DNA of 53,694 nucleotides from Methanosarcina sp. 2.H.T.1A.6 (GTDB lineage: Archaea; Halobacteriota; Methanosarcinia; Methanosarcinales; Methanosarcinaceae), in NCBI RefSeq assembly GCF_000979455.1, contig NZ_JJOY01000013.1, positions 1 to 53,694 on the forward strand. Reading direction: 5' to 3'. The notes below the pieces were generated by a model. That model saw nothing but the letters and a program-made list of their open reading frames with translations. It was not told where the DNA came from and searched no databases. A program made the translations under genes and the position numbers. Below, piece after piece: positions 10,785 to 20,488 of this stretch; positions within the stretch are counted from its first letter, which is position 1; every line of letters starts with the position of its first letter.

Positions 10785-12089
10785 TCAGATCTTTCGTTTA
10801 TCGATGACTTTCTTTGATTTCCCTTCCGAACGCGGCAGAGAGCCGTGTTCCACAAGCTCTACCTCTACTGCAAGGTTCAGCACGCTCTTTAAAGCGCCTG
10901 CGATTTTCTTTTTGAGTGCCATCATGTCCGACATCCGGTCGCTGAAGGCAGACTCATGCATTTCGATCTGGACCTTCATTGAGTCGAGGGGTCCTATCCT
11001 GTCCACGATAATCATGAAATGGTTCCCTACTTCAGGGATATTCATCAAAACCGACTCGACCTGTCCGGGGAATACATTAATTCCGCGCACGATAATCATA
11101 TCGTCCGAGCGCCCGCTGATACGTGTGATCCTTGGGTGGGTCCTGCCACATTTGCAGGGCTCCGAAAGTTTTCTGGTAAGGTCCCTTATCTTGTAGCGAA
11201 TAAGGGGATTTGCTTCTTTTGCAAGGGTGGTGATTACGAGTTCCCCTGTTTCTCCATCAGGAACAGGTTCTCCTGTTTCGGGATTCAGTATCTCTACCAG
11301 GAACAGGTCTGCCCAGATATGGATGCCGCACTGTTCTTTACATTCTGTAAAGAGAGGGCCGCTGAGTTCCGAAGTCCCATAGATATCGTAGGCTTTAATC
11401 CCGGACTCATCTTCTATTCGTTTCTTGAGTTCCTCAGACCAGGGTTCAGCCCCGAAAAATCCCTTCTTTAATTTTGTATCGTTCCTGATACTGATGCCTT
11501 CTTTCCTTGCGGTTTCAATCATGTATAAAAAGTAAGAAGGAGTGCAGGCTATAGCTGTTGTACCAAGGTCTTTTATGAGTTCAAGCTGGCGTTCGGTGTT
11601 TCCCGAACTTGCAGGGAGGACGGTTGCTCCAACTTTTTCACTTCCATAGTGGGCGCCGAGTCCGCCTGTAAAAAGTCCGTACCCGTAACTTACCTGAAGG
11701 ATATCGTCTTTCCCCACTCCGACGGATGTGAACGCCCTGGCCAGGGACTCTGCCCAGTCATCAATATCTTTGCGGGTGTACCCGACTACCGTCGGTTTGC
11801 CCGTTGTGCCCGAGGAAGCGTGGAAGCGGGTGAGCTTTGAGTTCGGGACGCAAAACATTCCGGTAGGGTATGTATCTCTGAGATCCTGCTTAAAAGTAAA
11901 AGGTAACTTTCTAATATCTTCGAGAGTCCGGATGTCTTCCGGGCGAACGCCGTGTTCGTCAAACCTTTTTCTGTAAAATGGAGAGTTCTCATACACGTAA
12001 TGTACGAGTTTTTTCAGTTTTTCTTCCTGCAACTTTTTCAAATCATCTACAGGCATTGTCTCGATTTCAGGATCCCAGTATTCTGGCAT
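10785..12089 (-). CDS. paaK: Phenylacetate-CoA ligase family (aryl-CoA synthetase)
   Basis: 434-aa adenylate-forming enzyme. The ATP-binding P-loop SSGTTGKPT is at residues 92-100, the later YGTSELSGP and RISGRSDDMIIVRGINVFP motifs are in place, and the C-terminal lid ends SLPRSEGKSKKVID with the catalytic lysine region. It activates aryl acids such as phenylacetate to CoA thioesters; in methanogens it is thought to serve aromatic amino acid synthesis from exogenous aryl acids together with indolepyruvate oxidoreductase. The double-ACT gene follows on the same strand. Confidence 0.92.
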   Translation of the reverse strand: MPEYWDPEIETMPVDDLKKLQEEKLKKLVHYVYENSPFYRKRFDEHGVRPEDIRTLEDIRKLPFTFKQDLRDTYPTGMFCVPNSKLTRFHASSGTTGKPTVVGYTRKDIDDWAESLARAFTSVGVGKDDILQVSYGYGLFTGGLGAHYGSEKVGATVLPASSGNTERQLELIKDLGTTAIACTPSYFLYMIETARKEGISIRNDTKLKKGFFGAEPWSEELKKRIEDESGIKAYDIYGTSELSGPLFTECKEQCGIHIWADLFLVEILNPETGEPVPDGETGELVITTLAKEANPLIRYKIRDLTRKLSEPCKCGRTHPRITRISGRSDDMIIVRGINVFPGQVESVLMNIPEVGNHFMIIVDRIGPLDSMKVQIEMHESAFSDRMSDMMALKKKIAGALKSVLNLAVEVELVEHGSLPRSEGKSKKVIDKRKI

Positions 12090-12232
12090 TTGTTTTCACG
12101 CTCTGTGTTCTTTATATTGAGACCTTTCATTTTCAGGTCGCGTCTCTTTCGACCTTCTCGTGCGTATATTTTTCATTTCATGCCCCTTTAAGGTCATGCT
12201 TTAACGACGATATCTTTCATTTCATAAACCCA

Positions 12233-12276
12233 CAGCAGGAAACCCGTTAAATCTTTATATTTAGCGGGTAGTTGAC
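12233..12276 (+). repeat. Dispersed hairpin element, copy 1
   Basis: CAGCAGGAAA, then stem CCCGTTAAAT (12243-12252) pairing with ATTTAGCGGG (12259-12268), then TAGTTGAC. A related copy is at 39760-39803 and a variant at 29610-29660. Likely the right end of an IS200/IS605-type element or an RNA derived from one. Confidence 0.7.
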
Positions 12277-12434
12277 GCTGGTTTTTCATTCAGGAAGATC
12301 GAGGTACTTCCGGGCGGATACGACCTTCCGGTAGATATGATAATGTGAAGATTAAGTTGGATTCTCATATTAATAATAGTTGTTGTTATCAAATCTAAAA
12401 AAATATATTTTTCAGATTAAATTAAAAAAGGTAC

Positions 12435-12622
12435 TTGGAAAAATACGCTGAATTGGTAAAATATGCTGAATTGGTAAAATATGCTGAATTGGAAAAAATA
12501 TACTTAATTGGAAAAATATACTGAATTGGGAAAATATGCTGAATTGGAAAAAATATACTTAATTGGAAAAATATACTGAATTGGGAAAATATGCTGAATT
12601 GGAAAAAATATACTTAATTGGA
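12435..12622. repeat. Tandem repeat of 17-19-bp units with 55-bp higher-order period
   Basis: Units follow the form AAAATATGCTGAATTGG. A three-unit block of 55 bp is repeated almost exactly. Non-coding, downstream of the DHH gene. Confidence 0.9.
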
Positions 12623-12665
12623 AACATATGCCGAAAAATAATATTTTTCAGGCATTGGGAACAAT

Positions 12666-12701
12666 TATAGTTATTCTAACCACTATAGTTATTCTAACCA
12701 C
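12666..12701. repeat. 18-bp perfect tandem duplication
   Basis: TATAGTTATTCTAACCAC occurs twice back to back just beyond the stop of the DHH gene. Confidence 0.9.
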
Positions 12702-12711
12702 TTTTTATTAT

Positions 12712-13716
12712 CTATTCATCTTCATTGACTTCAACTTCATCCTCAGAAATCTCTGTTGAGGTTGTTCCAAGGGAATTTTCAAGGATTTTTTTTGTCATTT
12801 CCCTGCATTTGTGCAGCACTTCTTCCATATTAGCGATTATATCTATTCCAGCAGCTCCCGAATGTCCGCCTCCTGTACCATTATATTCATTACTGATATC
12901 TTCCATCAGCTGGCCAAGGTTAACCCCGACATTTACAGCATCTCGTTTCGCCCTTGCACTTACCCTGACACTTTCTCCTTTGGTAGTGCCAACAAAAGCC
13001 ACATCAGCTCCGATGTTAATAAGCATGGAAGATGCCGAGCCTCCGAAAGAACTCACGTGAGAAGTAGCTATAAGCATATTTCCTACCCTCTCGAGTTCAA
13101 CCCTGCTTGCTGCTTTCAGGATAGCTATGCGCATTGAGATATCCTGTGGGGTGGCAGCCATCAGGTCAAGCACTTCCCCGTATTCAACTCCGCTAGCCTC
13201 AATGATTTTCGCCACTGTTCGGAAAGTATCAACAGATGCGTGCTTGAAATGCCCGGTGTCTGTTACGATTCCAGTGAGCATACCGATTCCTACCCTTCGG
13301 TTAATCGGGGCTCCCATTGCTTTCAAAATATCATATACTATCTCTACAGTCGAGGTCGTGTTCCTGTGCAGGTAAAATTCTGCATTCTCGGTAAGGGCGG
13401 TGGTTGTATGGTGGTCAATTACGCAGTAACTGGTCAGCTCGATATCGTTTAGCTGCGCTTTTGTCGATGTGTCAACCACGACAACAAAACCATAATTTGC
13501 AGGGTCTGGCTTATCCACTACCTCTATTCCGAGCCTGTCGATCAGTACGGTAGCTACACGGTTGCAACCGTCTACGAGCCCTACTGTACCTCCCAGTGCC
13601 TCAGAAAGGGCAAAAGCACTGCTTACAGCATCCGGATCTGCATTCCGATGACACAAATATAAAATGTTTCGATAGTCAAGGAGCCGGTTGTAAAACTCCG
13701 CTTCATCAACTTGCAT
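12712..13716 (-). CDS. DHH-family phosphoesterase (NrnA/RecJ-like)
   Basis: 334 aa. All DHH motifs are present: HRNADPDA (23-30), VDTST with Asp82, DHH at 101-103, TDTGHF with Asp153, and the DHHA1 substrate motif GGGHSGAAG near residue 288. This arrangement fits an oligoribonuclease/pAp phosphatase-like or cyclic-dinucleotide phosphodiesterase using manganese. The C-terminus is a 20-residue acidic tail. Start is ATG 13716. Substrate cannot be told from sequence. Confidence 0.88.
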   Translation of the reverse strand: MQVDEAEFYNRLLDYRNILYLCHRNADPDAVSSAFALSEALGGTVGLVDGCNRVATVLIDRLGIEVVDKPDPANYGFVVVVDTSTKAQLNDIELTSYCVIDHHTTTALTENAEFYLHRNTTSTVEIVYDILKAMGAPINRRVGIGMLTGIVTDTGHFKHASVDTFRTVAKIIEASGVEYGEVLDLMAATPQDISMRIAILKAASRVELERVGNMLIATSHVSSFGGSASSMLINIGADVAFVGTTKGESVRVSARAKRDAVNVGVNLGQLMEDISNEYNGTGGGHSGAAGIDIIANMEEVLHKCREMTKKILENSLGTTSTEISEDEVEVNEDE

Positions 13717-13754
13717 TGTCCACTCTGGCTACCGTTTTTTATAGGTATCAAAAT

Positions 13755-13770
13755 TCCCGGAGTTCCGGGA
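13755..13770. promoter_or_regulatory. Short hairpin in the DHH gene leader
   Basis: TCCCGG and CCGGGA around a 4-nt loop, 39-54 nt upstream of the DHH start. Confidence 0.35.
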
Positions 13771-13784
13771 TTTCGGCACAATCT

Positions 13785-13845
13785 CCATTTATATCTATAG
13801 CCGTTAGAGCTATAGACATTATAACTATAGCCATTATAGCTATAG
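13785..13845. repeat. Four 15-16-bp repeats containing CTATAG upstream of the DHH gene
   Basis: Plus-strand units at 13785, 13801, 13816 and 13831 each end in CTATAG, with bodies such as CCATTATAG and ACATTATAA. They lie in the promoter region of the minus-strand DHH gene and contain TATA-like sequence. Confidence 0.8.
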
Positions 13846-13886
13846 TTATGTCCTGCATTCTATTTACGCAAAAGAAAAATAAAAGG

Positions 13887-14240
13887 TTATTGTGCTCTGG
13901 GTCCAAGAGCCTGCTGGATCTGCTCCTGAAGCTGTTTGAAGCGGGTAGTGAGCCTTTCTTCCTGCCTGGAAATAGATTGAAGCCTGAGTGAGAGGGTTTC
14001 TTCCCTGTCTTTAAGTTTTGAAACGGACTCCTCTTTGCTTGTTTTTATTACCAGTTCTCCGACATTACGGTAGACAACCGCATCGTCAGCCAGTCGTTCT
14101 AATTCGTCAAGAGCCATTTTGGACTCTTTCTGCATAGCTTCAATCTGAGATTTCTGCATGGTCAGAGCCTGAACTTGCTGCTGGACCTGCTGAAGCTGTG
14201 CTATCTGGTTCTGGATTTGAGGAGGTAATTCTGAAGTCAT
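13887..14240 (-). CDS. pfdB: Prefoldin beta subunit
   Basis: 117 aa, the standard archaeal length. Two long coiled-coil helices (residues 5-45 and 72-112) flank a short beta hairpin (DDAVVYRNVGELVIKTSK). Prefoldin is an alpha2-beta4 chaperone that passes unfolded proteins to the thermosome. Start ATG 14240 has an upstream ACTCAGGTGA binding site. It is followed on the same strand, 170 nt on, by the DHH gene. Confidence 0.94.
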   Translation of the reverse strand: MTSELPPQIQNQIAQLQQVQQQVQALTMQKSQIEAMQKESKMALDELERLADDAVVYRNVGELVIKTSKEESVSKLKDREETLSLRLQSISRQEERLTTRFKQLQEQIQQALGPRAQ

Positions 14241-14666
14241 ATAATTTTCACCTGAGTCCTCAATAAACCTGAAATGATTTTAATGTTTCTGTCCTTACAG
14301 CTTCCGAAAATAATCCCCCATCAGAAAGTAGCTTAAAAGCTCCTGCCAAAAACTTCAACAACAAGTTAAACTTAAATAAAAATCCCCCAACAATTAAATT
14401 AATATAGAAAAGATCATGTGAAAAAGTTATGGGCAGAACATGGTCGCGGCCACGAAACATGTGTTAAACCTACGGGGACTAAAAAGCCTCAAAAGTCTTT
14501 CAGCAAAGGATAATCATAAATGGGCATTTATAATATGTCATATTAAACAGATTATTTAGCAAATCAATTGAGTGCACTCTAAACTGAATAAGCATCCACC
14601 AGAATTAAGATGTGTGCACTCAGACTGACACTCCAGATTAAACCAATATTCAGGAGATTTTCTTAT
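14241..14666. other. Divergent promoter region between pfdB and the M42 peptidase
   Basis: No gene supported. The short minus-strand frames here lack ribosome binding sites and family features. GTGCACTC occurs twice (about 14572 and 14613). Confidence 0.4.
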
Positions 14667-15752
14667 ATGGAAGCAAATATGGAAAAAGGCGGAAACCTTG
14701 ACGAAATAAAATCTCTTCTCGAAAAGTTCACAAACGCCCACGGAATTTCCGGTTTTGAAGGTGACGTCCGAAAACTGTTAAAAAAAGAGCTCGAACCCTA
14801 TGTGGACAGTATGCGGGAAGATGTCATGGGGAACCTCATTGCCGTTAAAGAGGGAAAAGGGCCTTCTGTAATGCTGGCTGCCCATATGGACGAAATTGGG
14901 TTAATGGTCAGATATATCGATGATAACGGATTCCTGCGCTTTGTCGGGATAGGGGGATGGTTTGACCAGACTCTTCTGAACCAGAGAGTCGTGGTTCACG
15001 GCAAAAAGGGTGCCATTCCTGGAGTTATAGGTTCCAAACCCCCTCATGTGATGAAAGATGAGGATAGGAAAAAGCCCGTGAAACTTGAGGATATGTTTAT
15101 AGACATAGGGGCAAAAGACAGGGAGGATGCCGGAAATCTGGGAATCGAAATAGGCACCGCAGCTTCAATTGATAGGGCATTCGTGCCCCTGGCAAACGGG
15201 AAGGTTACCTCCAAGGCTTTTGATAATCGCGCAGGAGTTGTAATTCTCCTTGAGGTCATGAAACAGCTCCACAAACGTAAAATTGAAGCAAATGTTTATG
15301 CCGTGGGCACGGTTCAGGAAGAAGTAGGGCTCAAAGGAGCAAAAACCTGTGCTTTCGGGCTCTGTCCGAATGTTGCCCTTGCCCTTGATACAACTATCCC
15401 GGGAGATCATCCGGGTATCAGCAAGACCGATTCCGCCCTGGAACTGGGAAAAGGGCCCGTAATAACTGTAGCAGATGCGTCGGGAAGGGGTCTTATAGCT
15501 CATCCCCAGATTCTCAGGTGGCTCCGGGAAACAGCTGATACAAACGAGATACCCTATCAGCTGGGCGTAGGTTCTGGCGGCACCACCGATGCTACGTCAA
15601 TACACCTCACAAAGGAAGGCATTCCTACAGGTACGGTTAGCATAGCCACACGTTATATTCACTCTCCGGTGGAAGTTCTGGATACGGCAGATATAGAAGC
15701 TTGCGTTTCCCTCATTGTAAAGGCAATCGAAAATGTCCAAAAATATTTCTAA
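14667..15752 (+). CDS. M42-family metallo-aminopeptidase
   Basis: 361 aa from ATG 14667, chosen because AGGAG lies 10 nt upstream; the frame is open further up, but that region is untranslated in style. Metal and catalytic residues are visible: AAHMDEIGLMV (His, Asp), SKAFDNRAG (bridging Asp), VGTVQEEVGLKG (catalytic Glu pair), LDTTIPGD, and RYIHSPVE near the end. Family members form tetrahedral dodecamers that degrade short peptides and are cobalt or zinc dependent. Some relatives are annotated as endoglucanases, which I think is wrong for this type. Confidence 0.92.
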   Translation: MEANMEKGGNLDEIKSLLEKFTNAHGISGFEGDVRKLLKKELEPYVDSMREDVMGNLIAVKEGKGPSVMLAAHMDEIGLMVRYIDDNGFLRFVGIGGWFDQTLLNQRVVVHGKKGAIPGVIGSKPPHVMKDEDRKKPVKLEDMFIDIGAKDREDAGNLGIEIGTAASIDRAFVPLANGKVTSKAFDNRAGVVILLEVMKQLHKRKIEANVYAVGTVQEEVGLKGAKTCAFGLCPNVALALDTTIPGDHPGISKTDSALELGKGPVITVADASGRGLIAHPQILRWLRETADTNEIPYQLGVGSGGTTDATSIHLTKEGIPTGTVSIATRYIHSPVEVLDTADIEACVSLIVKAIENVQKYF

Positions 15753-16252
15753 ATATTCATTCTTAATTTTTTAAGGATAATTAACAAGAGCACAGCAGGA
15801 CCATTTTCCTGCAGTGCAACTTGTACGGACAGTTTCTAAGGGTAACCTTCAAAGGTGTTTCCGCAGGGTCAACTGCTATTGGCTGTTCCTGCAGATTTGC
15901 GAGATACCTTCAGAATCTCATTTTTCTCTCTTTTCAGTTTTCGGACTGCAAAGCTTCTGACCGGCTTTGGCCTTTACTTTTTTTAAAAAGTAATATGTAT
16001 TGTTAACTGGAAACTAAAAATACTATGGTCTACCTATTGAAGAGAAGTTTCAGAGAGCCCGGGAATAAATTCGGGGAAATTCCCGGATAGAACGGGGATT
16101 CTGAGATACATATCTGTAATATATAATAAAATGGGTTTTGCAAAATAGGATAAAATAACCTCAAATAATATAAAACAGTGTTTATCTTAAATGGTTATAT
16201 TATATCCTGTCGTGCAGAACTAATCTATTGAAATAAACACCAAAACTGAGGG
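15753..16252. other. Spacer without a supported gene
   Basis: 500 nt between the peptidase and the leuA-like gene. The middle (15790-15960) is less AT-rich than the flanks but shows no frame I can assign. Confidence 0.4.
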
Positions 16253-17743
16253 ATTGTATTATTCGAAAATATTCGCTTTCTTGATACTACTTTGAGAGAT
16301 GGGGAACAAACACCTGGCGTAGCCCTGACCAAAGAGAAGAAACTCTTAATTGCCCGGGCCCTTGATGAGATGAAAGTCTCTGTAATCGAGGCAGGCTCTG
16401 CAATTACTTCCGAAGGTGAAAGGGAATCCATCAAGGCTGTAGCGAACGCAGGGCTCAATGCCGAAATCTGCAGCTACTGCCGGATTGTAAAAATGGATGT
16501 TGACCATGCTCTTGAATGCGACGTCGATTCAATCCACCTTGTAGCTCCGGTTTCGGACCTGCATATCAGGACGAAAATCAAAAAGGACCGGGATGCAGTA
16601 AGGCAGATCGCAGCCGAGGTCACCGAGTATGCTAAAGACCACGGCCTGATTGTGGAGCTGAGTGGAGAAGATGCCTCGCGGGCAGACCCTGAGTTCTTAA
16701 AAGCCATTTATGCTGACGGAATCGACGCCGGAGCTGACAGGGTATGCTTCTGTGATACTGTAGGGCTTCTGGTGCCTGAAAAGACCACCGAGATTTTCCG
16801 GGACCTGTCTTCCTCCCTGAAAGCTCCTATAAGCATTCACTGCCACAACGACTTCGGTTTAGCAACTGCAAATACAATTGCTGCGCTGGCTGCAGGAGCA
16901 AAGCAGGCACATGTAACAATTAATGGTTTAGGGGAAAGAGCTGGAAATGCTGCTCTTGAAGAAGTTGTAATGAACCTGGAGTGGCTCTATAAATATGATA
17001 CTGGTATCAAGCATGAGCAGATATACCGGACTTCGAGGCTTGTAAGCCGGCTGACCGGAATTCCCGTGTCCCCTAATAAAGCCCTTGTAGGGGGAAATGC
17101 GTTCACTCACGAAGCAGGAATTCATGTGCACGGGCTTCTGGCTGACAAAGCAACCTATGAGCCGATGAGTCCCGAATATATCGGACGGCAGCGCCAGATC
17201 GTACTTGGTAAACATGCTGGACGGAGCTCTATTACTCTTGCCTTAAAGGAAACGGGGCTTGAGGCTGATGAGGCTCAGACTGAAGAAATCTTCAACAGAG
17301 TCAAGCAGATGGGTGATCAGGGTAAACATATAACCGATGCTGACCTGCAGACCATCGCAGAAACCGTGCTTGATATTTACAAGGAACCTCTTGTAAAATT
17401 AGAAGAGTTCACCATTGTATCCGGAAACCGGGTAACTCCAACCGCTTCCATAAAGCTCAATGTAAAAGACAAAGTTATCGTACAGGCTGGAATCGGAAAC
17501 GGACCTGTGGATGCTGTGATCAATGCTATCCGAGTAGCTGTAAGTTCCTGTGCTGAAGACATTATCCTTGAAGAGTACCATGTAGACTCAATTACCGGCG
17601 GAACTGACGCCCTTGTAGAGGTAAGGGTAAAACTCTCCAAGAACGGGAAGGTAATTACCGCAAGCGGAGCAAGAACGGACATTATCATGGCCTCTGTAGA
17701 AGCCGTAATGAACGGGATGAACCGTCTTATCCGGGTAGAGTAA
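16253..17743 (+). CDS. 2-isopropylmalate/citramalate synthase family; start codon unclear
   Basis: Acetyl-CoA-dependent synthase of the LeuA/CimA group, feeding leucine or isoleucine synthesis. The TIM barrel carries [40 protein letters not shown] and [11 protein letters not shown]; the LeuA regulatory domain occupies the last 120 residues ([20 protein letters not shown]). The frame extends upstream of the first possible TTG (16292) through the conserved first strand, NIRFLDTT, up to a TGA at 16247, but has no ATG, GTG or TTG there; only ATT codons at 16253 and 16271 are available. I give the coordinates of the full open frame. LeuA versus CimA cannot be decided by eye. It stands 300 nt upstream of ilvBNC. 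Confidence 0.85.
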   Translation: MVLFENIRFLDTTLRDGEQTPGVALTKEKKLLIARALDEMKVSVIEAGSAITSEGERESIKAVANAGLNAEICSYCRIVKMDVDHALECDVDSIHLVAPVSDLHIRTKIKKDRDAVRQIAAEVTEYAKDHGLIVELSGEDASRADPEFLKAIYADGIDAGADRVCFCDTVGLLVPEKTTEIFRDLSSSLKAPISIHCHNDFGLATANTIAALAAGAKQAHVTINGLGERAGNAALEEVVMNLEWLYKYDTGIKHEQIYRTSRLVSRLTGIPVSPNKALVGGNAFTHEAGIHVHGLLADKATYEPMSPEYIGRQRQIVLGKHAGRSSITLALKETGLEADEAQTEEIFNRVKQMGDQGKHITDADLQTIAETVLDIYKEPLVKLEEFTIVSGNRVTPTASIKLNVKDKVIVQAGIGNGPVDAVINAIRVAVSSCAEDIILEEYHVDSITGGTDALVEVRVKLSKNGKVITASGARTDIIMASVEAVMNGMNRLIRVE

Positions 17744-17871
17744 ATCATAAAAGGATGCGGAACTTCAAAGGGTTCTCAGGAGGACTTTTCTGTCCTCTCT
17801 TCTTTTCCTGTTTGAAGAAATTTTTGAAATTGGGGATCTCTGACACTTGATACCCGGAGAAACCCTCAACC

Positions 17872-17880
17872 ATATATAAC
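17872..17880 (+). promoter_or_regulatory. Possible TATA box for ilvB
   Basis: CATATATAAC lies about 175 nt before the ilvB start. A second candidate, TTATAAAC, is at 17962. Which is used decides whether the 17975-18017 dyad is transcribed. Confidence 0.4.
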
Positions 17881-17974
17881 ATGATTGATTATGATGTATT
17901 TGCAGAATTCGCAATAAAAAAAGTGTGAGTGTGAGAGATAAGGTAGATAAAAAAGTATTTCTTATAAACACACC

Positions 17975-18017
17975 CTAACTGGAAAGGTGCTCACCTGAAA
18001 TGTGAGTGTCCAGTTAG
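17975..18017 (+). promoter_or_regulatory. Nested dyad in the ilvB leader
   Basis: CTAACTGGA (17975-17983) pairs perfectly with TCCAGTTAG (18009-18017). Inside, GCTCAC (17989-17994) can pair with GTGAGT (18002-18007), or alternatively AGGTG (17985-17989) with CACCT (17992-17996). The two inner pairings exclude each other. It could be an RNA switch or a protein operator. Confidence 0.55.
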
Positions 18018-18051
18018 ACCAAATCTCAAGAAATAAATAAGGAGATAAATA

Positions 18052-19746
18052 ATGACAACCGGGTCAACAGAAAAAGTCAACGGCGCAAAGGCTCTTATAA
18101 AGTGCCTTGAAAAGGAAGGGGTTGACACTCTCTTCGGATACCCCGGAGGGCAGATCATTCCTTTCTACAACGAACTCTATGATTCAGATCTGCGCCACAT
18201 ACTCGTACGCCACGAACAGGCAGCGGCTCATGCTGCGGACGGGTATGCTCGTGCTACTGGAAAGACCGGGGTCTGTGTTTCTACTTCAGGCCCTGGAGCA
18301 ACCAACCTGGTAACAGGTATTGCTACTGCATATATGGACTCAGTGCCAATTGTAGCCTTAACCGGCCAGGTACCAAGATCCCTTATCGGAAACGATGCTT
18401 TCCAGGAAGCAGATATTACGGGCATTACTCAGCCAATTACCAAGCACAATTATCTCGTACAGGATCCACAGGAAATCCCGAGGATTGTGAAAGAAGCCTT
18501 CCACATAGCATCCACCGGAAGGCCTGGCCCGGTATTAATTGATCTTCCAAAGGATGTACAGAATATAGAGATTGACTTACAATATCCTGACAAGGTAGAG
18601 CTTAGAGGCTATAAGCCCACTTACAAAGGTAATACTCAGCAGATAAAACGAGCCGCCGAAGAAATTGCAAACTCCTGCAGGCCTATAATCTACGCAGGAG
18701 GGGGAGTAATAAGTTCGAACGCTAGTGCAGAACTCATTGAGCTTGCCGAGACTATCATGGCTCCGGTTACTACCACTCTTATGGGTATAAGCTCTATCCC
18801 GACTGAACATCCTCTCTATGTCGGAATGCTGGGAATGCACGGGTGCAAATATGCAAACTATGCAATTCAGGAGTCCGATCTTATCATTGCCGTGGGAGCA
18901 AGGTTTGACGACCGCGTGACCGGTAAACTCGAGTCTTTTGCCCCCAACGCCAGGATTATCCATATTGATGTTGATCCTGCCGAGATTTCCAAGAATGTAA
19001 AGGTGCATGTCCCTATTGTCGGGGATGCAAAACAGGTACTTAAATCCCTGATTAAATATATCCAGCGCTGCAATTCCGCGGAATGGATTGAAAAGATAAA
19101 TCAGTGGAAAAAGGAATATCCTCTTGGCTACAGTCAGGTGTCTACGGATGTAATAATGCCTCAGTTTGTTATCGAGCAGATATCCGAAGCCTGCAAGGAC
19201 GCAATCATAGTTACGGAAGTTGGACAGCACCAGATGTGGGCGGCTCAGTTCTTCAAATACAGTACGCCTCGTACCTTCCTTACGTCAGGCGGGCTTGGCA
19301 CAATGGGATACGGGTTCCCTGCAGCCATGGGCGCCAAGGTCGGCAGGCCGGATAAAACCGTTATCAATATCTCAGGTGACGGTTCTTTCCAGATGAACTC
19401 TCAGGAGCTCGCAACTGTGGTCCAGAACGATATCCCGGTTGTTACCGTGATCCTGAACAACGGTTATCTGGGTATGGTCAGGCAGTGGCAGGAACTCTTC
19501 TACGACAAGAGGTATTCCTACACCTTTATCAAGGGCAGTGTTGACTTCGTAAAGCTTGCTGAAGCCTACGGAGCTCTCGGGCTGCGCGCAGAAAAGCCGT
19601 CCGAAGTCAGGCCTGCAATCGAAGAGGCTATCAGGTCCGGCAGACCTGCTGTTGTCGACGTGATTGTTGAATGCGAAGCAAATGTCTACCCCATGGTGCC
19701 GGCAGGAGCTGCAATTAACGAGATCATTGACATGGAGGAACACTGA
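18052..19746 (+). CDS. ilvB: Acetolactate synthase, catalytic subunit
   Basis: 564-aa thiamine diphosphate enzyme that joins two pyruvates, or pyruvate and 2-oxobutyrate, in valine, leucine and isoleucine synthesis. The N-terminal domain has [11 protein letters not shown] and the catalytic glutamate in [17 protein letters not shown]; the C-terminal domain has the TPP/Mg motif [14 protein letters not shown] and [20 protein letters not shown] lies 8-14 nt upstream of ATG 18052. The stop codon overlaps the ilvN start by one base. Confidence 0.97.
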   Translation: MTTGSTEKVNGAKALIKCLEKEGVDTLFGYPGGQIIPFYNELYDSDLRHILVRHEQAAAHAADGYARATGKTGVCVSTSGPGATNLVTGIATAYMDSVPIVALTGQVPRSLIGNDAFQEADITGITQPITKHNYLVQDPQEIPRIVKEAFHIASTGRPGPVLIDLPKDVQNIEIDLQYPDKVELRGYKPTYKGNTQQIKRAAEEIANSCRPIIYAGGGVISSNASAELIELAETIMAPVTTTLMGISSIPTEHPLYVGMLGMHGCKYANYAIQESDLIIAVGARFDDRVTGKLESFAPNARIIHIDVDPAEISKNVKVHVPIVGDAKQVLKSLIKYIQRCNSAEWIEKINQWKKEYPLGYSQVSTDVIMPQFVIEQISEACKDAIIVTEVGQHQMWAAQFFKYSTPRTFLTSGGLGTMGYGFPAAMGAKVGRPDKTVINISGDGSFQMNSQELATVVQNDIPVVTVILNNGYLGMVRQWQELFYDKRYSYTFIKGSVDFVKLAEAYGALGLRAEKPSEVRPAIEEAIRSGRPAVVDVIVECEANVYPMVPAGAAINEIIDMEEH

Positions 19747-20231
19747 TGAAACACACACTTGCAGTTCTTGTGGAAAATAAGTCCGGTGTGCTCTCCAGAG
19801 TGGCTTCGCTGTTCTCAAGGCGTGGATATAATATCGACAGCCTGGCTGTGGGAGTTACTGAAGACCCTGATATTTCGAGAATAACTATTGTGGTTCAGGG
19901 GGATGACCATGTGGTCGAACAGGTAACAAAACAGCTCAACAAGCTCATAGACGTTATCAAGGTCACGGATATAGGAGGTGACGATGCGGTTGAGCGGGAA
20001 CTTGTCCTTATTAAGGTCGCAGCCGATGTGAACACAAGGGCAGAGATTATTCAGATTGCAAATATCTTCAGGGCCAGGATAGTGGATGTTGCCCCTAAGT
20101 CCATGACTGTTGAAGTTACAGGGGACGAAGGCAAGATCCAGGCAATTGAAAAACTTCTCCGCCAGTTCGGGATCAAAGAACTGGTCAGGACAGGCAAGAT
20201 TGCACTGGTGCGCGGGTCAAAGAAGGTTTAA
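19746..20231 (+). CDS. ilvN: Acetolactate synthase, regulatory subunit
   Basis: 161-aa small subunit that stimulates IlvB and confers valine feedback control. It has an N-terminal ACT domain ([20 protein letters not shown], residues 8-27) and the conserved C-terminal half. ATG 19746 overlaps the ilvB stop by one base, typical translational coupling. Confidence 0.96.
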   Translation: MKHTLAVLVENKSGVLSRVASLFSRRGYNIDSLAVGVTEDPDISRITIVVQGDDHVVEQVTKQLNKLIDVIKVTDIGGDDAVERELVLIKVAADVNTRAEIIQIANIFRARIVDVAPKSMTVEVTGDEGKIQAIEKLLRQFGIKELVRTGKIALVRGSKKV

Positions 20232-20288
20232 ATATTAAGGGCAGGTAAAGAGAGGTAACTGCTCAATTATTTTCTACAGATTGGGGCA

Positions 20289-20344
20289 GCCGGAAGCCTT
20301 TTCAAATTCAAAAGGTCTTCTTAGACACTTTCCGGGTTTCCGGC
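20289..20344 (+). promoter_or_regulatory. Hairpin between ilvN and ilvC
   Basis: GCCGGAAGCC (20289-20298) pairs with GGTTTCCGGC (20335-20344) with a single G-U. A smaller stem, CCTTTT (20297-20302) with AAAAGG (20310-20315), lies inside and overlaps by two bases. May be an end or processing structure of the ilvBN transcript; no U-tract follows directly. Confidence 0.5.
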
Positions 20345-20488
20345 CTCTCTCTACATCTCAGAAGGCTGTTCAGACCCAGAGACAGTAACTTTTCGAAAAT
20401 CAGTTTGTTTAATTTCAGGGAAGTATGTGTGTTCGAAATTTGAACACTTCCCCGAATAATGCAGGGAATTCTCATTACATAAGTAAAG

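Larger units (their letters stand above)
12090..12711. other. Spacer with a conserved hairpin and a long tandem repeat
   Basis: Holds the CAGCAGG hairpin (12233-12276) and the 17-19-bp repeat array (12435-12622), both listed separately. No gene supported. Confidence 0.7.

Noticed and set aside
12435-12622. Possible CRISPR array
   Set aside because: Units are back to back with no unique spacers. The same holds for the arrays at 10454, 20489, 31088 and 37609.
14260-14460. 66-codon minus-strand frame upstream of pfdB
   Set aside because: No ribosome binding site or recognisable sequence; lies in a divergent promoter region.
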